DNA from: Chlorops oryzae
Taxonomy: Eukaryota; Arthropoda; Insecta; Diptera; Chloropidae
Length of the DNA stretch: 64,000 nucleotides
NCBI GenBank assembly: GCA_020466095.1
Contig: CM035808.1
Span: forward strand, 27,116,151-27,180,150
Direction: 5' to 3'
The notes beneath the pieces were generated by a model that had not been told where the DNA came from, did not search any database, and was given only the letters and a program-made list of their open reading frames with translations. Made by a program: the position numbers and the translations under genes. Shown here piece after piece: positions 34,342-46,724 of this stretch. Numbering within the stretch: position 1 is the first letter of the stretch; each line of letters starts with the position of its first letter.

Positions 34342-36694
34342 GGAAATCGTTTTGCCGGCCAACCAATGATATGCTTTATTTGTCATGTGCTCCTTGTAAT
34401 ATCATTTTTTAACAATGTGAATTTTATAGTGAAGTTTGGATTTGTCTCTCAAAATTTCATATAAGGTATTAGTTGTTATTCCCTCCATAGTCTCTTCTAA
34501 TTCTTTCACGATGAAATATATCTATGGTAAGGATTTGAAAATTGTTCGAAATTTCAGTACTTTTGAATACTGGTTCCACTCACGTGGGAATGTTGGAGCC
34601 ATTTTCTCTTTTAAATAAAGATAAATCACGGTCAGATTTTGATGAAAGGTTAAATTATATACATATATCATAAATAAATAAATATACATATATGATATAA
34701 TATTCATTATAAAAGCTTCATACACTTTTAGATAGGAACTTAAAGCCATAAAAGGCACAATAAGTGGAATTAGCAGCCCCACTGTGATTCATTTTTCTTC
34801 TTGGGCAGAACACATCTAAGATGGATACTAAGTTTCAAAGTACTAGTCCAACAAACAAAAATTCTGGATAGTCTCATTATATGAACGTGACAGTGGAAGG
34901 ATTCCCAGGATTTTATCAAAATCCTTAATCTGGATACCAGAAGTTCTCCATCCAAATTTCAATACTCTGCGACTTCTCCTTCTATTTTGCACTACATATG
35001 GTGCCCAGCCCACTGTGGCATGTGGTAAAAAAACTCAATTTAAATTAAAAATTTCTTCCAACTCTATAAATGGATTTTCTATATCCAATTGAGAAAGCTT
35101 TATTCTCTGAACGTAAATTACTCCGTTGAAGGATAAACTCTCCTTCAATTTTCGAGTCTTTCGACTCCACCAACGCAATTGCAATTGTTCACACAGAGTG
35201 CAATGCAAAATGAAGGAAAAACTTCCCCAGAAGCCATAACGAGAAAAAAAAAACAAAAAACGGAAACTTTTAACCTTGCAAGAAAATGTAAAAAATATTG
35301 TGGAAAAGCATGACCAAGTAAAGGTGGTTAACGAAAATCTAATTTAGCATCGTTGACGAGCGAGCGTTGGAGTTTTGTTGTTCTTTCTCTTTTCAATTTT
35401 CGTCGTATGTAAAGTGCCATTAGCAATTTGCTTTCGTTTCGAATGAGAAAACAACGCAAAATAAAAAGGAAGCTCCAGGATTTTTCTGTTTTAGTTTTCG
35501 ATTCCGAATTGGTTACTTTGCTCTTCAGGCACCCGATGCGTTCCGCATTCCGATTTAACATTTAATTTGAGAACACAAGTTCTAAATTGAGCACACCTTC
35601 GTACTCGGCACGTGCACTTTAACACTTTTATTTGGCAACTAAAAGTCTTTCAGGCATTGACTTCAGAGTGCATCAAAAAAATTTCTTCCAAGGATAAAAT
35701 TATATTTTGTTCTTCTTGTTTTGCCAAAAACTCGAAGTAGGTATTTGAAGTTCAAGGATTTCGTAAAAAAAAAAAAAAAATCAAATTAAATTTCTTACTA
35801 CATCAACGATAAAAATGAGCCCGAATATTTTGTAGATTTGTGTCTCGGTAGGAGGTCTTAAATTATAAGAAATATCAGCAAACTTTTTTATTACTTTCCA
35901 GAGAAATGAGCATAAGAAAAACAAAAGAAATAATGGAAAAAACAAGGCGAAAGTATTCCGTTTCCTTTCTTCGCTTGCCTTTCTTTCAGGAAATGTTCTC
36001 TACACATTTAACGTCCCGCGCAGTCGAGGTTCGTTTTAAATTTTGCAGAATTTTAAATTATCAGTGGGAGGTTTTTTTTTTTCATAATAACATATCATAT
36101 CAGTATTTAAACTTATTGTATTATCTACGAAAATTGCAGAAGGTCTTTTATAGAATGAACCTAAAAGAAATTTTATTTTACTGGACTTAAGAAAGACTAT
36201 TTTAAGCTAAATATGTACATAAACTTTACAGCCTAAAAGATTTCGTAGCAGTTTGTTGCTTAAGGTACTTACTTAAAAGTAAAAAAAGAGAAATTAACTT
36301 AGGAATTCTTAACGTGAAGGTCATCGAGACTAATGGCCATCCACTGTGTTAGGCAATAAAAGTTATTTTAAATTGAATGAGAAAGATTAAAGAAAAAAGC
36401 CGAGGTAGCTGTTCGAATAATCTTATTAAACCAAATTAGATAAAATGAGAAATTCGAGAAGAAAAAAACGAAAGAAAAAAGAAAAAACCAGAAAGCAGGC
36501 ATTTTTGGGCGTACAAGAGATTTTTAATTTCGTTTGAGAAATTTAAAGAACCCTTTCGAGGAAACTTGCCTTAAGCACAGTTTAAAAAGCAGCATTTGCA
36601 AATGCGAAAGCTCGAAAAATACTAGGTAAGTTTGAGTTTAAAAAAATGTATTTTTTTTTAACTCGATAGATTGTCGGGAGCATACATAGGCTAG
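34342..36694. other. Intergenic, no supported gene
   Basis: AT-rich with short frames only, none with domain or splice support. Confidence 0.45.
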
Positions 36695-36882
36695 GTTGGG
36701 TTAGCCACCAAGGGTGACACACTTAGGCAGGATATGAACCCGTTGTGATACCACGTGTAATGGGAAAACAATGAAAAACAGTAACTGAAAAAATGACACA
36801 AACATCCACGCCCTCAGGTAGGAGTCGACCCCGGGGCCTCTCGCTTCGTAAGTCGCAGTCAACTAGAGCTGGAGGCCGACGG
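36695..36882 (-). mobile_element. tRNA-derived SINE
   Basis: The minus-strand head contains TTACGAAGCGAGAGGCCCCG and a B-box-like GTCGACTCCTACC. The tail has GGTATCACAACGGGTTCATA and CCTAAGTGTGTCA. Same family as 19375-19542 and 56955-57125. The A-box is partly degraded and the ends are approximate. Confidence 0.65.
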
Positions 36883-38752
36883 GCATACATAACATAGAGA
36901 TGCTGGAAATTTTCAGTAATAATTAAGAATTACTGCTCCGAGAAGGGCTAATAAAGTAATTACTGGCGAGTTTCGGACGATAGATGGAGGCAATTTTTTT
37001 TTAAACTCGCTTTCTGAAGCCGGTCTCATGAGCCTGTTGGGGCTATTCAGCTTCATTTTGAGGAAAAAACACTTCCGTCATAAATATTTCTCTAAGGCAG
37101 TGGAATTAGATAGACTAAATAATCCTGATTCTCCATAAAAATGGCTTTAGAAAGGTCTCTGAATCGTTCTAGTTTGGGTAAAGGAAAATTGCGCTTTTTT
37201 GAATTTCAAATGACGATGATTTTTTTATTAAAAATTTTTGTGTTTTGATATTTTTTCTGGCTTTTGGCAATGAAAAAAGACGAAGGATGAAATTTATTAT
37301 TATTTTTTTCGGGAGTTTTATGAATCAAATCTGAAAGTAATTGCATAAAATCAAACTACTGTCCTTTATCTATCCAATTATTGCAAGCTCTATTTTATTG
37401 TATTTTTATTGAGTGTGTGTGTGATGTGTGTGTATGCTCTTGTGACTGTGTGCATATTTTACACGGTCACATGCAATCAAAAATTTGAATAATTCATATG
37501 ACCTCTGTGTTTTCTTTTCAGATAAGGCGTATGCAGCAAATTTGTAAAATAACGTTCATTTTGTTTGCTTCGGTTGGCCATTCGTTTGTTGATTTTTCAT
37601 TTGAGAGTAATTAAAAAAGGAGAATGGAAGGAATTTAATTTAACTTAATTATTTCAATTAGGAATTGATAAAGTAGTGAAAACATAATAAAAAAAAAAAT
37701 AATAAAAATTATAATAATAAAATAAACTTAATATTTACTTTAATTAAATTTGTAAATTCACGTGTGTTTGTGCACCATTGTATTTTAAAATGTAAATTAA
37801 ATTTAAATCTGACTCAGTAATGAAATTTATAAAAGGTATTAAACTAATGTACGAAGTTATGTATTCGCTCTAAAATTTATGATGTATAAATTTTCTTTTT
37901 TGGAAAGTATCAAATATTTATGCATATATCCCGATTTCATTATTTTTAAGCAGAGCCTAGTCGGAATAAATTGAATATTCTTTAGAAAGTAAGTCCCAAT
38001 GAGTTGGGGAAAATATTGTCTTGAAATTTTTATAATTAATTTTAATGAGCAATTTAGTCAAAAAGTTTTTCGATATTCATTTTTTAGTAGTTAAGTCCAA
38101 GGAGGTAAGAAAAAATGTCGCTTTGGTTATGGGAACCAAAATGTTTTTTTTTTCTCTTTAAAATTTTTATTAATTAAATGTCATTTTATTTCTGGAGTTT
38201 GGATAGTTTTGGATGCACATTTTCTTAAGAATCTAGCTTGACTAAGGTATAATCTTGAACTAATGGACCATTATACATAAAAGTGGCAGCAACGAATACC
38301 CAGGTTGGCTCAAGGTATAAATTTGGCTAGAGCACGTAGATATTCTTTCAAAGTTATTAAATTTAAGCTCTAAATATATTTTTTAATCGAAATAGTTGGA
38401 AAAATGAATTGGAATATTTTTAATAATTTCGTTTATCGATTTTAAACGTTATACCATTCCGAAAACCTTTGACTTCAGGAGAAGAAAATTCGGTAAATTC
38501 TTTAACTTCGATAGTTAAAAAAGTCGTTTAAATTTCTTCTGATACTGAGAGTCTTGCTCACAGTTCTAACATTCATCCCAAAAGCTTTGAAAGATCATGA
38601 AAATGAAGGCTCATGTGGTCGTATCAATTGGGGACTATTAATTTTTAATGAAACCTTTAAGGATTATTATCGACTAACGTGTTATTCGGTCCAATCTTTC
38701 CAGCAATACATTTATATAAAAATGTTATAAATTTTGAGAAAATCAACGATTC
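36883..38752. other. Intergenic, no supported gene
   Basis: AT-rich DNA with a short (GT)n tract near 37413-37433. No gene or element recognised. Confidence 0.45.
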
Positions 38753-38760
38753 GTACAGAT

Positions 38761-39581
38761 CATAGCTGTGAAGTAATGATTACTAATCGTAGTCATTAGT
38801 AATTTGATTACTTTTATCCAAAAGTTGAAGTAATTGATTAAGTACGATTCTTTTCTGTTTGGCCCAATAATCCAAGAATTACGAATACAAATAATCAAAT
38901 TGGAATCACGATTACTTGCGATTACGAAAAATAATCAAAAATAATCAAAAGTAATCAAAAAAGTAATCCGACTACTTTTGAAAATTATTTTTGATTATTT
39001 TTGATTATTTTTAGGGTTTTCGTCTGTTTAACTAGGAATTTTCAGAAATTTGATTCAAAAACAAATACAAATATATGTAATATAAATATTTTATTATGAA
39101 ACAGAACGAAAACACACAATGCATGATAAAACAAAGAAACCATTTTACTTCAAACCGCTATTCGCCTTGAGTTACTATGCCGGCAAAAGAATATATTCTT
39201 TCAACTGGCGCTGATGATGTCAAAGACGTATTAAATGCTACAAAGGGTTCCTTCAACAAGTTGTACTTTTGCAAAATAGTTTCAGCACTTGAATTATCGT
39301 TCAAGTACTTAGCAGAAGAGTTGAACAGACAAAAACCCTAAAAATAATCAAAACTAATCAAAAATAATCTTCAAAAGTAGTCGGATTACTTTTTTGATTA
39401 CTTTTGATTATTTTTGATTATTTTTCGTAATCGCAAGTAATCCTGATTCCAATTTGATTATTTGTATTCGTAATCAATTACTTACCAGAAAAATCTCATA
39501 TTAGGATTATATAATCATTATAATTCCTTTTAAAATGTAATTTAATTGACTACTAATCGTAATCGCAATTTCACAGCTATG
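38761..39581 (-). mobile_element. hAT-type element, 8-bp TSD GTACAGAT, with transposase relic
   Basis: Terminal inverted repeats CATAGCTGTGAA and its complement bound an 821-bp element. GTACAGAT flanks it directly at 38753-38760 and 39582-39589, which is the 8-bp duplication of hAT transposons. Both arms (about 38775-39020 and 39340-39560) are inverted copies made of many TAATCAAAA/GATTAC motifs. The centre retains the 3' end of a hAT transposase gene on the minus strand (39158-39325). It is an internally deleted derivative of an autonomous element, now non-autonomous. Confidence 0.9.
39158..39325 (-). pseudogene. hAT transposase C-terminal fragment
   Basis: Minus-strand translation gives about 55 residues without interruption, including LQKYNLLKEPFVAF, then NTSLTSSAPVERIYSFAGIV, then TAG. 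SAPVER followed by (Y/F)SxAG is the signature of the hAT C-terminal dimerisation region. It usually lies some tens of residues from the protein's end, so the terminal tail is lost or altered at the stop. The rest of the transposase is absent from the element. No catalytic residues are left. Confidence 0.85.
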
Positions 39582-39589
39582 GTACAGAT

Positions 39590-40851
39590 GTAGATAAAAT
39601 AGATATACTTATTCCCTCTGTTGTTTCATTTTTTCTGTTGGTTGCGTGCATATGAAAAACAAACCCAAAATTTGTCTTTCCATGTTACTATTTGCGTTTT
39701 TCAATTCAAAAAAATACATAAGATATTTTTGCAGCAAATCTAATTGGCAGATATCAAAGTTCGAAATTCAATTTCAAGCTCTCTCTGAATCGAAGTATTT
39801 GTGCACACTTAATTGGTTTAATGTAACCATTCGGATCCATTACAAGCATATGCACAAATTTAATAATAGTTCAAAATACATTTTACTGAGCCTCAAGCCT
39901 CAAGTCATGTGTGTGGAAAAAGCTTTCCTATGAAAAGTCCCTCTGAACCCGATGCGTCACTTAAATATTGCTCGCCTTATGTCAAACGAAATCGGTGAAT
40001 TTTTGATGAACCTTCAGATTCTCTTAATTGAATTTATAAATAGGTACCCAATTCCGCATAATCAAATCATGCAGGAATAAATAATAAATTTTTAATTACT
40101 TTATTTGCTCACAAAATGATAAAGATAAATTTTAAAAATAAATACATAAATAAATAAAGAGATGTACCACGTACCTTAGTAATCATATGTATAAGCGTAG
40201 GAAAATGGATGTATTAAGTCTGCCTACTACAAGAATTTGTATGTTAGAGGGAAGGTAAATACAGAGTGAAGTCTAAATTCTAAGATAATCCAATTTAAAT
40301 GTATAGAAATTATATATTTACTCGTAGATCTAATTTGATTAAAAAGATTTTTAAGGAAATAAATGATTCAAACAATCATCGGTGGAAAAGTACTCTTACT
40401 AGTTATAGTTGAATTTATCATATGCCGGAAATTCACGATTAAAGTATGTGTGTTTAAAAAAAAAAAAACAGTTTAAGACCTCCTTAGGAGGTTGAGTCTT
40501 AGAAATAATTGTAGTAAAAGAAAATTTAATTCAGCGATAGAATTACATATTATATAAGAATATCCTCTTTAAATATTCTCTAGCACATCTTTTTGCCTTC
40601 TACCGCTGTACCTTTACTGTAGAACTTTCAAATCAATGTTTCCTGGGCCCTAGGCACAAAAAAAAAAAACGGATTTTTGTAAAGAACAAAGAGTTTTGAA
40701 TAATAAAGTCGCTGGTCGATTGATATTTGTTTAAGTATTTTATAAAAATAAAAAAAGTATGAATACGTACATATGTAAATGTAAAATTTAAGCTAAGGCT
40801 CTTCAGATATAGCTCTTTTTAAAGAGGTTCAGGTATTAATAATACGATACA
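39590..40851. other. Intergenic, no supported gene
   Basis: AT-rich flanking DNA with homopolymers. Frames such as the one near 39646-39933 carry no domain or splice evidence. Confidence 0.45.
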
Positions 40852-41562
40852 TACCACGTTTATACAGCGGAATGAGTGAAACCGCATCAGACCAAGACGG
40901 TTTTTCCTGCGAGTTTATACGCGCACTATTTTACTGATCTGATTCGAAACGCTTTTAAAAGGGCTTTGAAAACAGCACGTTTCACACAAAACAGGGATGT
41001 CTACCAATGCATAAAATATACCCTAACCAGGGCTGACAGAAAATGTGTGTACAATATAACCAACCGAAAATTAAAACCGCTAAAGCGTTTTGTTCAATCC
41101 GTTGGTACGGAGTTGAATAAAGAAAATTAACGGAAAATCTTCATCATTAAGTCGTTTGAAAATGTTGACAGCCGTTTTCAACAAATTTTACTATAATAAG
41201 TGTGACATAGCATTTTCGGGAGCCCCCCGACCTCCTCTGTCATAAAACTGTCACAGATGAGCTGACCCCTTCCCCTCTCCAAACGTGACATAATTTATGG
41301 ACGCTCCCAAATTGTATTTCGAGATCGCCATACATAGTCGATCAAAAATAGCCAAAATGGCGAGAAATCGCCAAGCATGGCAGCCCTAACCTTAACAGCC
41401 CTGTACGTGTCGATATGAATCAGCTGATGATGATATTTCTCAAGGCACTTCGAATCGTTTATGCACCATTACAAGTCGATTTCACATTTTCATGTCGCTT
41501 TGAAAAAGCGACACTAGTCGATGCGGTAAAATTTTTCAGAGCGATTCAGTGATCCGTTTATA

Positions 41563-42850
41563 TTAGGTGTAGTAAAAAGAAATCCATTATTTTTCCAATA
41601 GATGGCGTTATTTATCTGCATCTCGCGTTGTATAAGTCCGATCGTGTTCCGCTAGAGGGCATTAGAAAGATGACAGTTCCTACTAAAAAAGCTTTTTTGA
41701 CACTTTTTTGATTGATTGATTCAGTTTTGTTTGAGAGCTTGTCAAAGATGGACATCAGCAAAGAGAAAATTCGCTACATTTTACAGTTTTTCTTCGATAA
41801 GGGAGAAAACGCAAGCCAGGCGGCTGAAAATGTGAATAGCGTTTATGGACCTGATACTGTAACAGCCAATCATGCGCAATTTTGGTTTCGTCGATTCCGT
41901 TCCGGTAACTTCGATGTCAAGGATGCACCACGCACTGGAAGGCCAATTGTCGAAAATGTCGATAAAATCATGGAAATTATCGAGTCCGTCCGTCATGTTA
42001 GCACTGTTTCGATTGCAAAAGAGCTAAAGATTGCACAAAAAACCGTTTGGAACCATTTGAATAAGGCTGGATACACAAAGAAGCTCGATGTATGGGTGCC
42101 ACACGAGTTAACGCAAAAAAACCTCATAGACCGAATTTCCATCTGCGAATCGCTGCTGAACCGCAACAAAATCGACCCATTTCTGAAGCGGTTGGTGACT
42201 GGTGATGAAAAGTGGGTCACTTACGACAACGTCAAGCGAAAACGGTCGTGGTCGAAACACGGTGAACCGGCGGAAACGGTGGCCAAGCCAGGATTGACGG
42301 CCAGGAAGGTTTTGCTGTGTGTTTGGTGGGATTGGCAGGGAATTATCTACTATGAGCTGCTCCCATACGGCAAAACTCTTAACTCGGAACTCTACTGTCA
42401 ACAATTGGACCGTCTGAAGGAAGCAATCGCCCATAAGCCGCCAGCTTTGGCCAATAGGAGAGGAATTGTGTTCCATCAGGACAACGCCAGGCCACACACA
42501 TCGATAGTGACTCGCCAGAAGCTCCGGGAGTTTGGTTGGGAGGTTCTTCTGCATCCACCTTATAGTCCGGACCGGGCACCAAGTGATCACCATCTGTTCC
42601 TGTCCATGGCGAACAATTTTGCTGGTGAAACATTCGCTTCAAGAGAGGCTTCTGAAATTCGACTGTCTCAATTTTTTGCTAATAGGAACGAGGGCTTCTA
42701 TGAGAGAGGCATAATGAAATTACCTTTAAAATGGAAACAAGTTATCGAACAAAACGGCGCATATTTGACCTAAATCGGGTCATTCTAACTATCTTAAAAA
42801 AAGCCCTCAATTTAATGCAAAAATAATGGATTTCTTTTTACTACACCTAA
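41563..42850 (+). mobile_element. mariner element (mellifera-type), intact
   Basis: The 1288-bp element is bounded by inverted repeats of about 32 bp beginning TTAGGTGTAGTAAAAAGAAA that match without visible difference. TA duplications lie at 41561-41562 and 42851-42852. The one gene fills most of it. Total length is that of a complete mariner, and nothing indicates decay. Confidence 0.97.
41748..42773 (+). CDS. mariner transposase, apparently full length
   Basis: 341 residues starting at MDISKEKIRY. It cuts and pastes the mariner through its inverted ends and would act in the nucleus. The N-terminal part has two helix-turn-helix segments (around residues 1-110), followed by the linker WVPHELTQKN, the mariner signature. 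The catalytic triad is complete: first Asp in VTGDEKW, second in HQDNARPHTS, third in YSPDRAPSDHHLF, with exactly 34 residues between the second and third (D,D34D). The C-terminus SQFFANRNEGFYERGIMKLP is that of mellifera-subfamily mariners. No frameshift or stop interrupts it. YSPD(L)APSD(Y) is the more usual form, so Arg after YSPD and His after PSD are small deviations that might affect activity. Start chosen over the upstream TTG extension because it matches family N-termini. Confidence 0.95.
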   Translation: MDISKEKIRYILQFFFDKGENASQAAENVNSVYGPDTVTANHAQFWFRRFRSGNFDVKDAPRTGRPIVENVDKIMEIIESVRHVSTVSIAKELKIAQKTVWNHLNKAGYTKKLDVWVPHELTQKNLIDRISICESLLNRNKIDPFLKRLVTGDEKWVTYDNVKRKRSWSKHGEPAETVAKPGLTARKVLLCVWWDWQGIIYYELLPYGKTLNSELYCQQLDRLKEAIAHKPPALANRRGIVFHQDNARPHTSIVTRQKLREFGWEVLLHPPYSPDRAPSDHHLFLSMANNFAGETFASREASEIRLSQFFANRNEGFYERGIMKLPLKWKQVIEQNGAYLT

Positions 42851-42914
42851 TATATGCGTTTTTACACCAATCGTTTTCACTGAAATCGGATTGAAGATGC
42901 GTATAAACGTGGTA

Positions 42915-45759
42915 ACAGCTTCTTTATCTGTACAAGTTGTATTCAAAGAGCAAAGAATTGGAAAAAAGAAAATCCTTTTGCTATGCTTATCGCCAATCCC
43001 ATGGCTTAAAACTGAGACAATATGAGATGTCCGGTTTAAAAAAAAAAGCGATTTCTTATAATTGAAGAAATGTCTCCATCCCCTTTTGGAAAGACGTAGG
43101 GGAGCCTTAATAGCTGTGGTTAGGGTTGCAGAAAACTCGCAGACCGCAGCTCAGCTTTCGCCAGAAAATTCATCGTGTATTGGTTTAACGTGCCAGTGTA
43201 GGTATATAAGTCTGGAATGCACAAAAAGTAGATCGGAAAAAGGGCTGGCTGATTTTGGGATTGCCCACTCTGTGAGACTTTCGCTTGGGCTATGGTAATT
43301 CATCAGGGGAGAACAACAGTCCTCTAATCTCAATCAAGGGTTCTTCCGTTGTCAATGCACACTTGTTTGATGGGAACTGCCTTAGGCGTAGGGAATGATA
43401 CCCATTTGCTAAACATTTCATATACATAAATACCTTCAAGCTATATAGACAAGTGTAAGCAAAGGGATTTGATTTTATCGAAAGTAGAAAGGGATTTTGT
43501 ATTGCAGTAAAAATTAAGTTTCATGGGCCAAAAAACAGTATATTCGTATATTATGCTAAGTTATATCATGAGACGTTAATCTAGGAATTTAATAAATTAT
43601 TCTTTCCTTAAGTAGCTCGAGTTTCTCTTTAAATATCAAAAGAATATAAAATGGACACAGAGGAAGAACCTTTAAAAACACTTAATTAAGCGAAATGGAA
43701 TATTGAATAGGTATTTTGAACCCCATTAACCTCTTCTTCGAAAAAGCAAAACATCAGAATTATTCAAACGTGTCAGCACTTGATATAAATTTACTTTAAG
43801 GCATTAAATTCAATGGAACAAATGCGCAGATTTGATTTTATGAAAAAATTATCACTTTAAGATAAGGCGCCACCCATGCGAAAAAATGATTGTTAAAAGA
43901 AATTTGGAATCAGTAGTTGTGTTGTTTATTTCTAAATTAAGTACACCACCAACAATTCCAATTAATTCTTAGTCCTGTTGTGAACAGGGGAGTTCCGCAT
44001 TGACTTATTTTAAGGTTGGTCGCCTTAACTTAAGAGTCTTGAGAAAAAATTCTTCTTTGAAAAAAATTTTAGTTACCATAAGCCAAAACTAGCTGATCTT
44101 TGAATTTTGACTCATCCATCCCTTTATAAAGCACAAATCCTACAAATGAAACCTCCTGCCAAATATTTCAATAATAATCAACAAAAACTCCTACCTCCGT
44201 GTTTCCTATCGACGATTTAACATAGATCTTTAAAAAAAGTTATATCTCTTCTCCAATAAAGATCGTAGTGTCTAACGAATTATAGCAGAAAATCGTAGAA
44301 ATAAATATGAAACATTTATGTACTAAATTATCATTAAGATCAGCGGTATTCGCTAATTTGGTGTTATAAAATAAAAAATTCTTTTTTTTTCTAATAATAT
44401 TGAACAAGAGTTTTGTAGTTTGTATATTTAAACGATCAAATACTATACGTACATATATGGTAGATATATACAATATGAATGTTCGATGTGAAGATATATG
44501 CATATGTATGTACTAGTATAAAAATTTAAGCAATTTTAACGATCTACAAAGAATCAGAGGCCGATGTGCAGTTCAACGTCGACCTGTGAAATTTAATCAC
44601 GATTTAAATTTTATTAAATATTGTTACGATATTCGATAGAGAATGAAACCGGGAGAAGGAGAACACTAACTTAACGTGATGAGATGTGTAATGTTTAAAT
44701 AATTAAATACAATAGATTCTATGAAAAATAAATTATTGTCATTAAAAGTGTAAATCCGAATAGTGTTCGTTTTTCTATCTGACGACATGGACTGATAAAT
44801 CTCATTGTAGTGCTTTATTGCATTGTTTAATTTTAATTGGACTGGCAGAGCACTTTCCATTACAGTTGAAGAAATTTTCACAGTTATTTTGCATTAAACT
44901 GAGTGGCGGATTAAGACAAATTTCCGCCTCAGACAGCAACCTAATTTGCGGCTTTGCTGTTACTAATGCATTGTAAAGTAAGGGCTTCCCGGAATGGACA
45001 CCACTGGGGAGGGAATTATTTATTGCCGATTTCTACAAAAAACAAAAAGAAAATTGTTATTTAATCCTCCTGAAGAGGTGTTGCTACATAAAACTTATTA
45101 TAGTTCTGTAGTTAGTGCGAAGGGGAATTAAGAGTAATCCATATCCTTGCAACCTATATGCCGGCTGGCCTTTCGTGATAAATTTCACTATTTCTTTCCA
45201 TTTTGAGCATGAATTTTATCAAGACTCACTGCAGCATGTATTGTCTTAGCCAATCAAATCGTTTTGAGGTGCCTTCTGATATTGTTCCTGGCGCTTAAAG
45301 TAACTATAAATTAATAGAATTGCACGCTGTGAGGACGCATTTTGAAGTGTCCTTCATTTTTTTGCTGGTAGTGTAGCTTATCTTTTCCCAGTATTTCTTT
45401 GTTTCTCAGTAAAAATAGAGCTTTAAAAGCTTCAACCGTTGAGCTTTTGGTGTAAGAAATGAATTAAGTTTTGGCTTACAATTTTTGAAAGCTTTAATAT
45501 GCGCTTCTGAATTTGGGACGAGCTTTCAGGTTCAAGTTCTAACTTTTATTTTAACAGGAGCCCTTGTAAATTGTTTGACGATTTCTGGATGAGCTTGAAG
45601 AAAGCTTAAAAATATCGTGTCCGCAATAAAGTATTATTTCCCAATAATATTATTAAATAAGTATTTTTGAACTTCCCTGTAGAGGATAGGAGTACTCCTA
45701 GTAGTCTGCGAGTACTCTTAAATGCCCTAGCACTACTCCTCCTTAATTTCCATCACAAT
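42915..45759. other. Intergenic, no supported gene
   Basis: AT-rich with no gene, RNA or element end that I recognise. Confidence 0.45.
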
Positions 45760-45988
45760 CAGCCCCGATTCTGACTATTCCGGGGAAAAATATCCCTGCG
45801 GATTGGAAAAAAATCTCTCATTCTAAGCACACTGGGAAGATAATATGAAGGGATTAAGAATTTTGAATAATTTTAAGTAGAGGTCATCACATTTTCGCCT
45901 TAATTGACGCTGATAATACTTCCTTTTTCCATGGAGAAAAACTTCTGGGAGAAAAATTCCCGGGAAATATGTATTTAGAATATGGCTG
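45760..45988. mobile_element. MITE-like inverted repeat, CAGCCCCGATTCTG family
   Basis: The left end CAGCCCCGATTCTGACTATT pairs imperfectly with the right end, which inverted reads CAGCCATATTCTAAATACAT. Subterminal TTCCGGGGAAAAAT and ATTCCCGGGAAATA also pair. Similar ends occur at 48500-48692. No target duplication was resolved. Confidence 0.5.
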
Positions 45989-46091
45989 AACGTATTTAAG
46001 TGAGGACTTTAACATTATGCTGTCATTGAAAAGTCCCTACTCGCATTTTTTTTTCATTTTTCAAATTTTTCCATTCTTCCATATTATTTCC

Positions 46092-46162
46092 CCTGCTTGG
46101 GGATTTGAATTCAAACCGTCGGATTGCTGAGCGCATATACTATCCACTTCGCCACGGATCCA
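46092..46162 (-). other. tRNA-like stretch (possible SINE head)
   Basis: Minus strand: CCGTGGCGAAGTGGATAGTA as A-box and GGTTTGAATTCAAATCCCC as B-box, with tRNA-like spacing. Acceptor-stem pairing is incomplete, so a tRNA-derived repeat is more likely than a tRNA gene. Confidence 0.45.
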
Positions 46163-46576
46163 TCTGCATCATGCACATCAAATATATATCCCTAATGTTA
46201 GAGCAAAATTGAAGTGCAAATGCTTCGCTGACCATGCCACTAGTTAGGCTCTACTGTCGGTATTTCTACTCAAGAACGTTTCCGTTTTCCTTTACTGGAG
46301 GATTACTCACCAGGGCCGCCGTTTTTTCCAATCTTCTACAGGCGTTGTTTTAAAACGCTTCGCGAGTGTGTTCCTTTAAAAGTTATAGTTTTCCGCTCTC
46401 GGCTCACCCGATTTGATACAATTTGCTCGGAAGGACAACTTTGATAACAATTTCTCGATTACTACCCTGAAAAGGTCTTAGTCGGGAGCAGTCTTTATCT
46501 TAGGGGTAACAGTCTCATTTGATATTATGTAAGTTTGTTTTATATAAATAAAATTAACCATTAACTCTTTGCCATA

Positions 46577-46724
46577 CAGTCATGATAATTCTATGATAAT
46601 TCGAAACAACGTTTTTTAAAGTATTCCTTCGACCTTTGGAATTTCGAGCTAAGGACTTTAGGTTCAACCATCTTTAACCGCTATCGCCATTTCACATCAG
46701 TTTGAGCTATTGAAGTTCGACTGT
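46577..46724. mobile_element. Diverged pogo-like MITE
   Basis: ACAGTCATGATAATTC at the left and GCTATTGAAGTTCGACTGTA at the right resemble the ends of the MITE at 18812-18913, with TA at both borders. The centre repeats TTCGAGCTAAGG-type motifs. Confidence 0.4.

Larger units (their letters stand above)
40852..42914. mobile_element. Possible older TIR element hosting the mariner
   Basis: TACCACGTTTATAC at 40852-40865 is repeated in inverted form at 42901-42914, on either side of the mariner at 41563-42850. Without the mariner the outer element would be about 770 bp. Its inner flanks contain partly paired TTTCACTGAAATCGGA-like segments. No certain target duplication was seen, and the 14-bp match is the main evidence. 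Confidence 0.4.

Noticed and set aside
40876..41130. 84-codon frame (MKPHQTKTVF...)
   Set aside because: No domain, no start context and it lies in the putative outer transposon; may be a relic but cannot be supported.
42108..42593. 161-codon minus-strand frame
   Set aside because: It is antisense to the mariner transposase, which is clearly the real gene.
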